A DNA stretch of 14,567 nt from JBDHXE01 sp039810525. Lineage in GTDB: Bacteria > Bacteroidota > Ignavibacteria > Kapaibacteriales > UBA2268. Position numbers and translations under genes: made by a program. The notes under the pieces were generated by a model that was not told the DNA's origin, searched no databases, and was given only the letters and a program-made list of their open reading frames with translations. Each line of letters begins with the position of its first letter. Positions within the stretch are counted from its first letter, which is position 1. The stretch is taken from assembly GCA_039810525.1 (NCBI GenBank), contig JBDHXE010000047.1, forward strand, positions 1 through 14,567, written 5' to 3'. Below, piece after piece: positions 1 to 7,808 of the stretch.

Positions 1-2861
1 GTAGTAAAACTCCATATTGATGACCAATCACCATCATTGGTATCAATCTGCCCACTAGCACGCCAATAATATTTAGTAGAATAATTAAATAAAGTATCAA
101 CAATATTCCACGTAGTATCAGTTAATCCAGTTTTGTTTATTAATGGGTTACTCATATCACTATTCAATGATACTTGAAGTTGGTAAGTTGAGTTCAAAAT
201 TCTATTCCATTTTAATTGTGAGTTCATCACAATATTTATAGAATTACTATCTGGGCTTAATAGAGTAAGATCAGGTACTAAGCTAACTGTTTTAAAGTTC
301 CATATTGATGACCAATCTGATGTTTCGCCATCTATAGTAGAATTAATTCTCCAATAATATTTTTTATTATAAGCAAAAAGAGTATCACTTATAGTCCAAC
401 TCGTATCACTTAGAGAAGACTTATTAATTATTGGGTTAGACATATCGGAATTAGTAGAAACTTGCAAAGAATAAGTTGCGTTATTTAGTTTATTCCATTT
501 AATTAGCTCATTCAATGCAACATTAATCTTAGAATTTGGTGGATTTAACTGATTTGGTACATTAGATACTTCAATACCGGATTTCCATATACCTCTACCA
601 TAAGTTGCAGCAAAAATCTGATTAGAACTATCATGTATTGATAACTCGGTAATTTGAACATTTGACAAGCCACTATTGAAATCTTGCCAAGATGATACTT
701 TATCGTCTATATAAAGCACCCCAATGTCTGTACCAACGTAAATTCTATTATTCTTATTTTTTTGATAAGCTATTGTATTAACAGGTACATTTGGAAAGCT
801 TGAGCCAGTAATATTTGTCCAATTAGCTCCACCGTCTGTTGATTTATATACCTTATTACCAGATGAATACCCGGATAGTGTTGCCCATAATATATTAGGA
901 TCAGAGTTATGAATAGCCAAATAAGTCATATATGTGCTGCCGGGCTTAGTCATATCAGACCAATTAGCTCCACCATCAGTTGTTCTAACTAAATTATAAC
1001 CATTTGTAGCGTAAATATAATTAGAATTAGAAGGAGCTATAGCTAAAAAAGATAGGTTACTAGAAGAAAATGAAGATAGTTTTGTCCAATTAGCTCCTCT
1101 ATCAGTTGATTTCCAAACATTTTTTAATCCTATATAAATATTAGTTGTATTATTAGGGTCTATAATAAATGGTGTAACCCAATCTCCGCTTTCAGAAGAT
1201 GGTACAGGAACATCGTACCAATTATTACCTCCATCGGTTGATTTTTTCATATCACCAAAATATAATTCACCAAACATTATATTAGCATTAGTTGGATCAA
1301 TAGCACAATCCATTCCATCTCCGCCAATTACATCATACCAATTACTATTACTTTTTAATAGTTTAGTACCATTATCTTGTGAACCACCAATTATAATTGA
1401 AGGGTTTGTCTTAGCCACACTAAACTTATAGAATTGAGTAATTTTTAATCCACTTCCAAGCCATGTCCAATTATTACCTCCATCTGTAGATCTATATATA
1501 CCACCATCATTACCCCCGTACATACGATAACTATTATTGGCAAATCCTAAAAAATGCTGATCAGCATGAACAGCTGGCAATCCATTTTGCCCATACCAAT
1601 GAGCAACACAACTCCAATCAGTACCACCATTTACAGAACGCCAAATATTAACACCGCCTACCCAAATTGAATCAGCATTTGATTTAGATGCATTAATTAC
1701 CAAATCATACCAAGCCTGTCCACCAGTATCACTTCCATCGCTTTCGTATCCTAAAATATTTGGAGTTGTAGAACGAGTAGAAAAAGTATTCCCACCATCA
1801 GTCGATCGATAAACTCCATAAAATCTTTGGTTACTATTACCAATTAATACATATACATAATCAGAATTTTTAGGGGTAACTGCTAATTCAATTCTAGAGA
1901 TATTACTAGTCGGTAACCCGTCTGATAGGGTAGTCCACGAAGAACCGCCATTATAAGTTCGAATAACTTCTGTACCACTTGCATATAATGTATCAGGATG
2001 ATCGGGTCTAAATTCTATATCTTTGTAGCTACCGCTTTTTACTTGTGTCCAATTACTCCCACTATTAGTAGATTTATAAATACCATTAGAAGTGGCTGCA
2101 TACAAAATACTTCTATCAGTTGGATGTAAAATTATTTTGCGTATCATTCTTTGGTCAGATGTATTCCAATTTAAATCAGTAGTACTCCAATTATCACCAC
2201 CATCAGTACTTTTTAGAATACCTATACTTTTGGTATCGCCAACCTCACCATCTCCAGTTGCTACCCACATTACATCAGTATTACTCGGATTGATTACAAT
2301 ACAAGAGGCTCCGATAGAATTAAATTCTTGAAATTTAGGTTGCCAAGTACTTCCATCATCAGTAGATTTCCATATACCACCACTCGGAGTTCCAATCCAA
2401 ATTGTTTTATTAGAGCTTCCATTATATCCCGGATCTTCTTCTACCCAATTTATTCTTCCTAAACCTGCATATCCACCCTCAGAAAACTCTGGTCCTAAAT
2501 TTTCCCATGAATTAACCGATTGTAACTTATTATTTTTCTTGTTATTTTTTTGCTTCTTTTGCCATTTATTATATTCGGTAAGATTATGTTGAGATGTAGG
2601 AAAATCGCCTGATGGATATAATCGTTGTTCCCAATACCATTCCCATCTTTTGTATTTAGACCAACCAATTTTTTCAGATTTAGGAGTCGATCTTTTTATA
2701 TTCTTCTTAGACCAATATTTATTAAAAATATCTTGAATTTCATAAAAATTCTTTGCACCATTTAGATCAATTATACTTGGTTGTGCAGAAATATCATTAT
2801 TTGTGAAAAGTAAAGAAATTGCAATAATAATGCCATACCAGATAGTATTAATTTTTTTCAT
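1..2861 (-). CDS. Secreted sortilin-type BNR/Asp-box beta-propeller protein with C-terminal fibronectin III-like repeats (3' end missing)
   Basis: An open frame of 953 codons starts at ATG 2861 and runs off the left edge with no stop. GAGAGGT lies 5 nt upstream of the ATG and fixes the start. The N-terminus MKKINTIWYGIIIAISLLF followed by ISA-Q is a typical Sec signal peptide. Residues about 165-675 carry eleven Asp-box motifs of the form S-T-D-x-G-x-x-W (for example STDGGNNW, STDRGANW), the hallmark of VPS10/sortilin-like and BNR propellers. The propeller closes with ATYGRGIWKS near residue 757. Two repeats of about 96 residues follow (about 767 to the edge), each with a YxLQVSxNSDMSNP core and a KYYWR strand, resembling fibronectin III domains. 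In Bacteroidota-related bacteria such proteins are often exported by type IX secretion, but the C-terminus that would show a sorting domain is outside the window. Probably an extracellular or surface protein; substrate unknown. Transcribed divergently from corA. Confidence 0.88.
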   Translation of the reverse strand, partial: MKKINTIWYGIIIAISLLFTNNDISAQPSIIDLNGAKNFYEIQDIFNKYWSKKNIKRSTPKSEKIGWSKYKRWEWYWEQRLYPSGDFPTSQHNLTEYNKWQKKQKNNKKNNKLQSVNSWENLGPEFSEGGYAGLGRINWVEEDPGYNGSSNKTIWIGTPSGGIWKSTDDGSTWQPKFQEFNSIGASCIVINPSNTDVMWVATGDGEVGDTKSIGILKSTDGGDNWSTTDLNWNTSDQRMIRKIILHPTDRSILYAATSNGIYKSTNSGSNWTQVKSGSYKDIEFRPDHPDTLYASGTEVIRTYNGGSSWTTLSDGLPTSNISRIELAVTPKNSDYVYVLIGNSNQRFYGVYRSTDGGNTFSTRSTTPNILGYESDGSDTGGQAWYDLVINASKSNADSIWVGGVNIWRSVNGGTDWSCVAHWYGQNGLPAVHADQHFLGFANNSYRMYGGNDGGIYRSTDGGNNWTWLGSGLKITQFYKFSVAKTNPSIIIGGSQDNGTKLLKSNSNWYDVIGGDGMDCAIDPTNANIMFGELYFGDMKKSTDGGNNWYDVPVPSSESGDWVTPFIIDPNNTTNIYIGLKNVWKSTDRGANWTKLSSFSSSNLSFLAIAPSNSNYIYATNGYNLVRTTDGGANWSDMTKPGSTYMTYLAIHNSDPNILWATLSGYSSGNKVYKSTDGGANWTNITGSSFPNVPVNTIAYQKNKNNRIYVGTDIGVLYIDDKVSSWQDFNSGLSNVQITELSIHDSSNQIFAATYGRGIWKSGIEVSNVPNQLNPPNSKINVALNELIKWNKLNNATYSLQVSTNSDMSNPIINKSSLSDTSWTISDTLFAYNKKYYWRINSTIDGETSDWSSIWNFKTVSLVPDLTLLSPDSNSINIVMNSQLKWNRILNSTYQLQVSLNSDMSNPLINKTGLTDTTWNIVDTLFNYSTKYYWRASGQIDTNDGDWSSIWSFT
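3..575 (-). repeat. Tandem ~288-nt repeat encoding fibronectin III-like units
   Basis: Within the BNR protein gene the last two ~96-codon units are clearly homologous. At DNA level an 18-nt string (ccatattgatgaccaatc) is identical at 12-29 and 300-317, an offset of exactly 288 nt. At protein level both copies share LQVS-NSDMSNP, INK, a D-T-x-W strand and a DWSSIW ending. The second unit is incomplete at the left edge, so more copies may follow outside the window. Confidence 0.8.
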
Positions 2862-2885
2862 TGTTACCTCTCAATTTAATATTTT

Positions 2886-2893
2886 CAAATTTA
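2886..2893 (-). promoter_or_regulatory. Possible Bacteroidota-type -7 element for the BNR protein gene
   Basis: On the minus strand this reads TAAATTTG, matching the TAnnTTTG -7 consensus of the Bacteroidota primary sigma factor. It would place the transcript start about 20 nt before the ATG at 2861. No convincing TTTG/TTG -33 element sits 17-20 nt upstream, so the call rests on one box in AT-rich DNA. Confidence 0.3.
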
Positions 2894-2946
2894 AATATAA
2901 AAAATGAATTTTAAAAATATTAAAATCTTAGTCTCTGAAATTATGT

Positions 2947-2954
2947 TATATTTG
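2947..2954 (+). promoter_or_regulatory. Possible Bacteroidota-type -7 element for corA
   Basis: The sequence TATATTTG matches TAnnTTTG and lies about 110 nt upstream of the corA start, leaving a leader of about 100 nt that holds the hairpin at 3020-3042. It is arranged back to back with the box at 2886-2893. No clear -33 element is visible. Confidence 0.3.
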
Positions 2955-3019
2955 TATCATTATTATTATTATAATTATAAAATAATGGATGATTATCACC
3001 CGAATATAAACTTAACTAC

Positions 3020-3042
3020 ATAAGAGGATTTTTGCCTCTTAT
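3020..3042 (+). promoter_or_regulatory. Hairpin in the corA leader, next to the ribosome binding site
   Basis: An 8-bp perfect inverted repeat (ATAAGAGG / CCTCTTAT) encloses the 7-nt loop ATTTTTG. It ends only 11 nt before the corA Shine-Dalgarno sequence at 3054-3060. The 3' arm CCTCTT could alternatively pair with AGGAGG of that site (3055-3060, with one G-U pair), so the two structures are mutually exclusive and could gate translation. No U-tract follows directly, so it does not look like a terminator. The inverted repeat is seen; the regulatory role is inference. Confidence 0.4.
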
Positions 3043-3053
3043 AATTATATATT

Positions 3054-3060
3054 AAGGAGG
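3054..3060 (+). promoter_or_regulatory. Ribosome binding site of corA
   Basis: AAGGAGG, a near-perfect Shine-Dalgarno sequence, ends 5 nt before GTG 3066. It decides the start, because corA has no ATG at this position. Confidence 0.8.
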
Positions 3061-3065
3061 CATTA

Positions 3066-3992
3066 GTGATCAGCTATCTAAAAACTGAAAATGGTCTTGT
3101 AGTATGTCCACAATGGGAAGAAAAATGTTGGATAAATGTCGAAGAGCCAAGTCTTGATGATAAAAATTACTTATTAGAAAAAATTCAAATCCCTGAATCT
3201 TATTTTAACGACATTGAAGACGTTGATGAACGTCCACGTATAGAATATGAAGATGGTTGGTTCCTTGTACTAATGCGAACTGCAATAAAATTAGATGACA
3301 ACAAAATACCTTACTCTACAGTACCAATAGGCTTAATATTTAACGAAGAGCACTTAGTAACTATTTGTTTTTATAAAACAGATATGATTCAAGATTTTAT
3401 AGCTTTCACTCAAAGAAAGAAAATTAATATTTCAAGCAATTTTGAATTTGTTTTTCGATTATTACTTTCATCAAGCGTATGGTTTCTTAAATATCTTAAA
3501 CAAATTAATCAGAATATCAAATTAGCGGAATACCAATTAGAAAAATCAATTAAAAACGAAGATCTTCAAACACTTTTACAGATTGAAAAATCCTTAGTAT
3601 ATTTTACTACTTCACTGAAAGGTAATGATATTTTAATTTATCGATTAAAGAATCTAAAAGTTTTCAAGGAAGACTACGATGAAGAATTAATTGAAGATGC
3701 TGAGATTGAATTAAAACAAGCGTTAGAAACTACAAATATATTTAGCGATATCCTTAGTGGTATGATGGATGCTTACGCTTCTGTAATTTCTAATAATCTA
3801 AATCAAATAATGAAAATTCTTACATCATTTTCATTAGTTTTAATGATCCCCTCAGTAATTACTAGTTTTTACGGTATGAATATACCAAATGGATGGGAAG
3901 AATTTAATCATGGCTTCCTGATTATACTATTGATGTCTGTATCTTTATCTGGATTAGTAGCATTCTACTTTAGAAAAAAAGACTGGTTTTGA
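3066..3992 (+). CDS. corA: CorA-family magnesium/divalent cation transporter
   Basis: A 308-residue protein, the normal length of the CorA family (Mg2+/Co2+ channel, homopentamer in the inner membrane). The N-terminal ~245 residues form the soluble cytoplasmic funnel domain, rich in acidic residues and ending in a long helix (about 150-245). Two membrane helices follow: TM1 about 249-268, closed by the family signature Y-G-M-N at 269-272 that forms the periplasmic pore entrance, and TM2 about 283-302. The short basic tail RKKDWF is typical of CorA. The GTG start at 3066 is supported by AAGGAGG 5 nt upstream. The stop TGA (3990-3992) overlaps the ATG of the next gene by one base, so translation of the two is probably coupled. 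The leader contains a hairpin that could influence ribosome access. Ion selectivity (Mg2+, Co2+, Ni2+ or Zn2+) cannot be read from the sequence. Confidence 0.93.
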   Translation: MISYLKTENGLVVCPQWEEKCWINVEEPSLDDKNYLLEKIQIPESYFNDIEDVDERPRIEYEDGWFLVLMRTAIKLDDNKIPYSTVPIGLIFNEEHLVTICFYKTDMIQDFIAFTQRKKINISSNFEFVFRLLLSSSVWFLKYLKQINQNIKLAEYQLEKSIKNEDLQTLLQIEKSLVYFTTSLKGNDILIYRLKNLKVFKEDYDEELIEDAEIELKQALETTNIFSDILSGMMDAYASVISNNLNQIMKILTSFSLVLMIPSVITSFYGMNIPNGWEEFNHGFLIILLMSVSLSGLVAFYFRKKDWF

Positions 3993-4764
3993 TGAGTAAT
4001 ATTGTTTTAATAACTGACTTCGGATTATCTGAATATGTTGGTCAAATCAAAGGCACAATATATAAAATAAATCCTCAAGTTAATATAATTGATTTAACTC
4101 ACAATATTTCAAAATTTAACATAATAGAAGCAGGTTATATTTTATTTAATTCTATTGAATATTTTGATGAACAATCTATATTTTTGACTATTGTAGATCC
4201 GGGAGTAGGGACAAATAGGTTACCAATAATTATTCAGACAAAACAAAATATTTATATTGGTCCAAACAATGGACTGTTTACATTAATTATTGATAAATTA
4301 GATATAATCAGAATAGTTAAAATTCTAAACCCATTTTATTTAAACAAGATTATTAGCAATACATTTCATGGCAGAAATATATTCGCACCAATTTCAGCAC
4401 ATATTAGCAAAGGAATTAGAATTACAGATTTAGGCTCTGAGATTAATATAAGCGAAATTATCCGCCTTGAAGGATTTTACCCAAGTATTGCAGAAATCAG
4501 ATTAATGGCATTGTAATTTACTCTGATACCTTTGGTAATTTAATCACTAATATTCATTCATCATTATTGTATAATCGAAAAGTAACTATTCATTTTCAGA
4601 AATATATCATTAATAGAATTTCTAATACTTATAATGATATAGCAAAAGGAGAGATACTTGCATACATTGGCTCATCTTCTTATCTTGAATTGGCTATCAA
4701 TCAAGGGAACTTGTCATCAATGATATTAAAGAATGATAATAGAATTGTTATTGATTTACTCTAA
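3992..4764 (+). pseudogene. SAM hydroxide adenosyltransferase (SAM hydrolase, DUF62 family), one gene split by a -1 frameshift
   Basis: Members hydrolyse S-adenosylmethionine to adenosine and methionine, and are related to the halogenases FlA and SalL. The first frame (3992-4516) holds ITDFGLSEYVGQIKG, THNI, VDPGVG, IGPNNGLF and FHGRNIFAPISAH. The Asp-Arg-His triad reported for DUF62 hydrolases is present as D69, R76 and H126. This frame then ends abruptly with RLMAL and a stop at 4514-4516. The rest of the family (NGIVIYSDTFGNLITNI, then GSSSYLELAINQGN) is encoded in the -1 frame from about 4498 to the stop at 4764. The parts together give the usual ~257 residues. Adding one A to the AAA at 4494-4496 would restore a single frame. 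The ATG at 3992 overlaps the corA stop (TGATG); a TTG at 3989 is an in-frame alternative. Either a sequencing error or a recent mutation; the otherwise intact motifs argue against old decay. Confidence 0.87.
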
Positions 4765-4811
4765 TTTAAATAATTAACTATTATAATATTTTTATCAATA
4801 ATATCAAGTGC

Positions 4812-6008
4812 TTAGATTCTCACATATACATTTCCTAAGATTGTATCAGTAGTGGCAATATTAATAATTTTATTAATGATAGATTCGTTTAATTTAGTAC
4901 CAGCAGGAATTAATTTAAGTCCTTTCTCTGTATAAATATCTCTCGTAGTAGTCATCCCAGCTTTTAATTCAATTAAATTTAGAGCTACCTCATTATCAAT
5001 TTTCAGTTCTTTTTCGTTTGATTTGACATATTGTTCCATCAAGATAACTACTCTATTATCATACAATCTCTGAGAATCTCTATTTATTAATTGTATTGCT
5101 GCGGATGCACTTTTATTCTGAAACAGCTTATACTCTTCGTAGTCTAAAGCAACTCGTATTATTCGTGAAGCATAAGGGATTTGCCAAGACTGCAGTCTAT
5201 CTGGGATACCAGAGCCATCAAAATTCTCATATATATGCTTGATATAATTGGCTATATCTTTAAATCTTCGCACTGTAGATACTATTTCACTTCCAGAAAT
5301 AGGTACTTGATACATAATTGGATCGGTAGGAACTCCTCCAGTCATTACAGGCACTTTTAATAGATTATCTGGCAAGAATATTCTACCTGCTTGAGACAAA
5401 AAAGCTGATATCTCAACATCATGGATCTCCTCATTGCTCAAATTTCCATAAGATTGCGCTATCCATACTGATGCCGAAGCAACTCTTTTTAGAAGATCGT
5501 AAGACGATGGTATTCTTGCTTGTAAAAATTTAACAGATAACTTAATAATATCTTGTAGTTCCTTTTCTAACTCTTCTGCAATTTGGTAAAGCAAACTATT
5601 TTCATTCTGGGCTTGTAAAAAAAGTTGTTGGTATTTTATGGCAGTATTAATTCTAATTGCAAATTGATCTGTTTCAAAAGGGAAACGAATATAATCATCT
5701 AAATTTAGTTGAATAGCATTATTTATTATTTCATTATCATCAGTTGAGGCTAATATTATAAAGTAAATATCTTTAAGTTCATTATTCGTTCTAATCTTTT
5801 TCAATAATTCAATACCTGAACCATCGGGTAATTTATTTTTACAAACAATAATGTTTGGTTTTTCTTTTATTACAATATTGCTTGCGTTTTGTAATGATTT
5901 TTCTTTAATAATAGTAATATTATTAGAAAATGAACTTAAGCACTTTTCAATAAATAATTGATTATTTACATCATTTTCTATTATTAATATTTTTATAATA
6001 TATTCCAT
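4812..6008 (-). CDS. Response-regulator-like protein: degenerate receiver plus inactive HD-GYP-like domain
   Basis: 398 residues. Residues about 5-125 have the receiver fold pattern (ILIIEND, LPDGSGIELLKKIR, DDYIRFPFE), but the phosphoacceptor Asp position in IIVCKNKLPDGSG is Lys and the conserved Lys of the K-P-F motif is Phe. A helical linker (about 125-165) leads to an HD-GYP-like domain (about 170-330). There the HD of the usual LLHDIGK reads FLSQAGR, the HH before YDGSGYP reads IY, and GYP is GIP, so the metal ligands needed for c-di-GMP hydrolysis are missing. Residues about 337-398 (AGMTTTRDIY, LIPAGTKLNESII) match a small C-terminal domain often seen behind HD-GYP domains. AGGAGG lies 4 nt before the ATG, right after the motB stop, so it is the last gene of the motAB operon. 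Probably a non-catalytic regulator or binding protein connected with motility; the role is inference. Confidence 0.8.
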   Translation of the reverse strand: MEYIIKILIIENDVNNQLFIEKCLSSFSNNITIIKEKSLQNASNIVIKEKPNIIVCKNKLPDGSGIELLKKIRTNNELKDIYFIILASTDDNEIINNAIQLNLDDYIRFPFETDQFAIRINTAIKYQQLFLQAQNENSLLYQIAEELEKELQDIIKLSVKFLQARIPSSYDLLKRVASASVWIAQSYGNLSNEEIHDVEISAFLSQAGRIFLPDNLLKVPVMTGGVPTDPIMYQVPISGSEIVSTVRRFKDIANYIKHIYENFDGSGIPDRLQSWQIPYASRIIRVALDYEEYKLFQNKSASAAIQLINRDSQRLYDNRVVILMEQYVKSNEKELKIDNEVALNLIELKAGMTTTRDIYTEKGLKLIPAGTKLNESIINKIINIATTDTILGNVYVRI

Positions 6009-6012
6009 AAAA

Positions 6013-6018
6013 CCTCCT
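6013..6018 (-). promoter_or_regulatory. Ribosome binding site of the HD-GYP-like regulator
   Basis: On the minus strand the sequence TAATAGGAGGTTTTATG joins the motB stop, a perfect AGGAGG and the ATG at 6008. It confirms the start and points to efficient translation within the same transcript as motB. Confidence 0.75.
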
Positions 6019-6019
6019 A

Positions 6020-6931
6020 TTATTGAGGAAGAAATTGATTAGCTGATAATTGTTTTACCAAAATACTTATTCTACGATTAGAAGCATCAAATGGATTATT
6101 AGGATTTCTTAGCTTCTTATCAGCAAAACCTGTAACTCTTATTATTTGTCCATCCCACAACCCATTCATATCTAAAACTCTCCTAGCTGCCAAAGCTCTA
6201 TCAGAAGACAAATCCCAATTATTATAACCAGTCTTTGTATTATATGAACGGCTATCAGTATGCCCTTCTATCTCCACATAATTAGGCAATTTACCAATTT
6301 CGACAGCTAACTGCTTTAGTACATTCAGAGCTTCAGGTCTTATCTTGGCAGAACCAACTTCAAAAAATAATGATTCGGTAGTCTCAATCAATTCAATTCT
6401 TAAACCATCTTTAGTCATTTCTATTTTAATTGAAGAAAGTATTTTCTTTAATTCAGGTTTTTCAGTCATCATATTTTCAAATTTCTTTTGCAACTGCGAA
6501 CCAATTTCTTCAACTCTTTTTGACGCTTCTATACTATCTTGTTTTGCTTTCTCTAATATTTTGTTAAAAAGAGTATCTGCCATCTGTTTGTCAAATGAAA
6601 TTATTGAACTATTATCAGATTTATCTTTACCTTCACCTTTTTTATTATTTGTACTTTGTCCAATTTCTATATCAATAGGAAGAGGTCCACTCTTTTTTTC
6701 GCCTGTAAAAATATCAAATCTATCAGGGTGATTAAAATATTCTGAAACACTCTGCTTAACTTGTTCAGACGATGCTAATATCCACATTACTATAAAGAAA
6801 GCCATCATAGCAGTAACGAAATCGGCATAGGCTACCTTCCATGCACCACCATGATGGCCATGACCTCCGCCTTTTTTAATTTTTTTTATTATTATAGGCT
6901 GCTCTTTAGGATGTTGTTGTTCTTCTGACAT
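6020..6931 (-). CDS. motB: Flagellar motor stator protein MotB
   Basis: 303 residues, close to E. coli MotB (308). The short cytoplasmic N-terminus is Gly/His-rich (GGGHGHHGG). It leads into the single membrane helix GAWKVAYADFVTAMMAFFIV, which carries the essential ion-binding Asp, here D37, equivalent to E. coli D32. A charged periplasmic linker with the plug region follows (about 60-190), then an OmpA-like peptidoglycan-binding domain (about 190-297) with FFEVGSAKI, VEIEGHTDSR, LSSDRA and SNRRISI. The protein anchors the stator to the cell wall, and with MotA forms the ion channel that drives the flagellar rotor. The VMW and AYADF context resembles proton-type MotB rather than sodium-type PomB. 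Its ATG is 7 nt from the motA stop, and the HD-GYP-like regulator follows 11 nt downstream. An OmpA-only or GldM-like protein is ruled out by the MotB-specific membrane helix. Confidence 0.96.
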   Translation of the reverse strand: MSEEQQHPKEQPIIIKKIKKGGGHGHHGGAWKVAYADFVTAMMAFFIVMWILASSEQVKQSVSEYFNHPDRFDIFTGEKKSGPLPIDIEIGQSTNNKKGEGKDKSDNSSIISFDKQMADTLFNKILEKAKQDSIEASKRVEEIGSQLQKKFENMMTEKPELKKILSSIKIEMTKDGLRIELIETTESLFFEVGSAKIRPEALNVLKQLAVEIGKLPNYVEIEGHTDSRSYNTKTGYNNWDLSSDRALAARRVLDMNGLWDGQIIRVTGFADKKLRNPNNPFDASNRRISILVKQLSANQFLPQ

Positions 6932-6937
6932 AACTTA

Positions 6938-7798
6938 TCAACTCTTTATATTTTCTTCTGTTTCTTTAAATGTAGGTCTATTACCAGGATCAATTGCTCT
7001 TCTACCGTATTCCACAGCTACAGCAGGAGGCATACTTTTAGAAAATGCAAGTAAAGCAGCTTTGATACACTCCAAATACTTAGCTTCTTGCTGCACACTG
7101 CGATCCATATTTCTTGCCAAAGGACCTACAAATCCATAGGCTAATAATACCCCCATAAAAGTACCAACAAGTGCTCCACCTACTTTTTGTCCCACTGTCT
7201 CTGCACCTTCGGTAATAGCTAGCATCGTTACAATAATTCCTAAAACTGCAGCTACTATACCAAGTCCTGGTAATGCATCACCAACTACATTGAGAGCTGC
7301 GGGAGCTTGATGTTCTTCTTCATGTAAATTATCCAAATCTAATTGCATCAGTTCTTCTAACTCATGAGCAGGCACACCGCCTGATAATACCACTTTTAGA
7401 GTATCGCACAAGAATTCTACAGCATGATGATTTTCTAAAAATGATGGATATTTAGATATTATTGAGCTTTGAGTAGGATTCTCTATATGTTGTTCTAATG
7501 CTATCAATCCTTCTCTCTTAGTGTACTGAAATAACTCATATAATAATTTTAACAAATCTAAATAACTTTGTTTGTTTACCTTCGAACCTTTCATTGATCC
7601 TAATGCACCTTTAATAATCTTCATATTCAAAGACATCGAATTGGAAATAAGCATAGAACCAATAGCAGCACCACCAATAATAATGTATTCTTGTGGATGC
7701 AAAAAGAATACAAACGCGGCTGTGTTGAAGTGAGAAGCTATAAAAAAGCCACCAAACACACACACGAATACTACAACTATACCAACAATTACAAACAT
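6938..7798 (-). CDS. motA: Flagellar motor stator protein MotA
   Basis: 286 residues, four membrane helices (about 1-21, 33-53, 170-192 and 200-224), close to the 295 residues of E. coli MotA. The large cytoplasmic loop holds YTKREGLIALEQHIENP, the segment with the conserved Arg and Glu that contact FliG (here R95 and E102). The third and fourth helices carry the conserved prolines in ALPGLGIVAAVLG and GVLLAYGFVGPLA, equivalent to E. coli P173 and P222. It forms the pentameric shell of the stator around MotB in the inner membrane and converts ion flow into torque. The start ATG at 7798 is 10 nt after the TPR lipoprotein stop, with only a weak AGG-containing ribosome site, so translation is probably coupled. 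No rotor or filament genes lie in the window. The length and loop motifs fit proton-type MotA rather than ExbB/TolQ. Confidence 0.96.
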   Translation of the reverse strand: MFVIVGIVVVFVCVFGGFFIASHFNTAAFVFFLHPQEYIIIGGAAIGSMLISNSMSLNMKIIKGALGSMKGSKVNKQSYLDLLKLLYELFQYTKREGLIALEQHIENPTQSSIISKYPSFLENHHAVEFLCDTLKVVLSGGVPAHELEELMQLDLDNLHEEEHQAPAALNVVGDALPGLGIVAAVLGIIVTMLAITEGAETVGQKVGGALVGTFMGVLLAYGFVGPLARNMDRSVQQEAKYLECIKAALLAFSKSMPPAVAVEYGRRAIDPGNRPTFKETEENIKS

Positions 7799-7808
7799 AT
7801 TAACCTAT

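Noticed and set aside
2092..2331. Plus-strand open frame of 79 codons
   Set aside because: It lies opposite the BNR protein gene, whose Asp-box motifs are clearly coded on the minus strand here; no ribosome site or family resemblance.
4480..4516. Programmed -1 frameshifting in the SAM hydrolase gene
   Set aside because: No X-XXY-YYZ slippery heptamer and no obvious downstream structure; the family is not known to use recoding.
3992..4516. Chlorinase or fluorinase (SalL/FlA) instead of SAM hydrolase
   Set aside because: The Asp-Arg-His triad reported for the hydroxide-using DUF62 enzymes is present, and nothing in the context suggests organohalogen biosynthesis.
4567..4764. Separate small gene of 65 codons downstream of the SAM hydrolase
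   Set aside because: Its sequence (GSSSYLELAINQGN) is the standard C-terminal part of the SAM hydrolase, and coding homology continues upstream of its apparent start to about 4504, so it is the frameshifted tail of the same gene.
4765..4811. Bidirectional terminator between the convergent SAM hydrolase and regulator genes
   Set aside because: The 47-nt gap is A/T-only-like sequence with no stable inverted repeat that I could find.
6345..6731. Plus-strand open frame of 128 codons
   Set aside because: It is antisense to motB over the linker and OmpA-like region; it is an effect of the codon pattern on the other strand.
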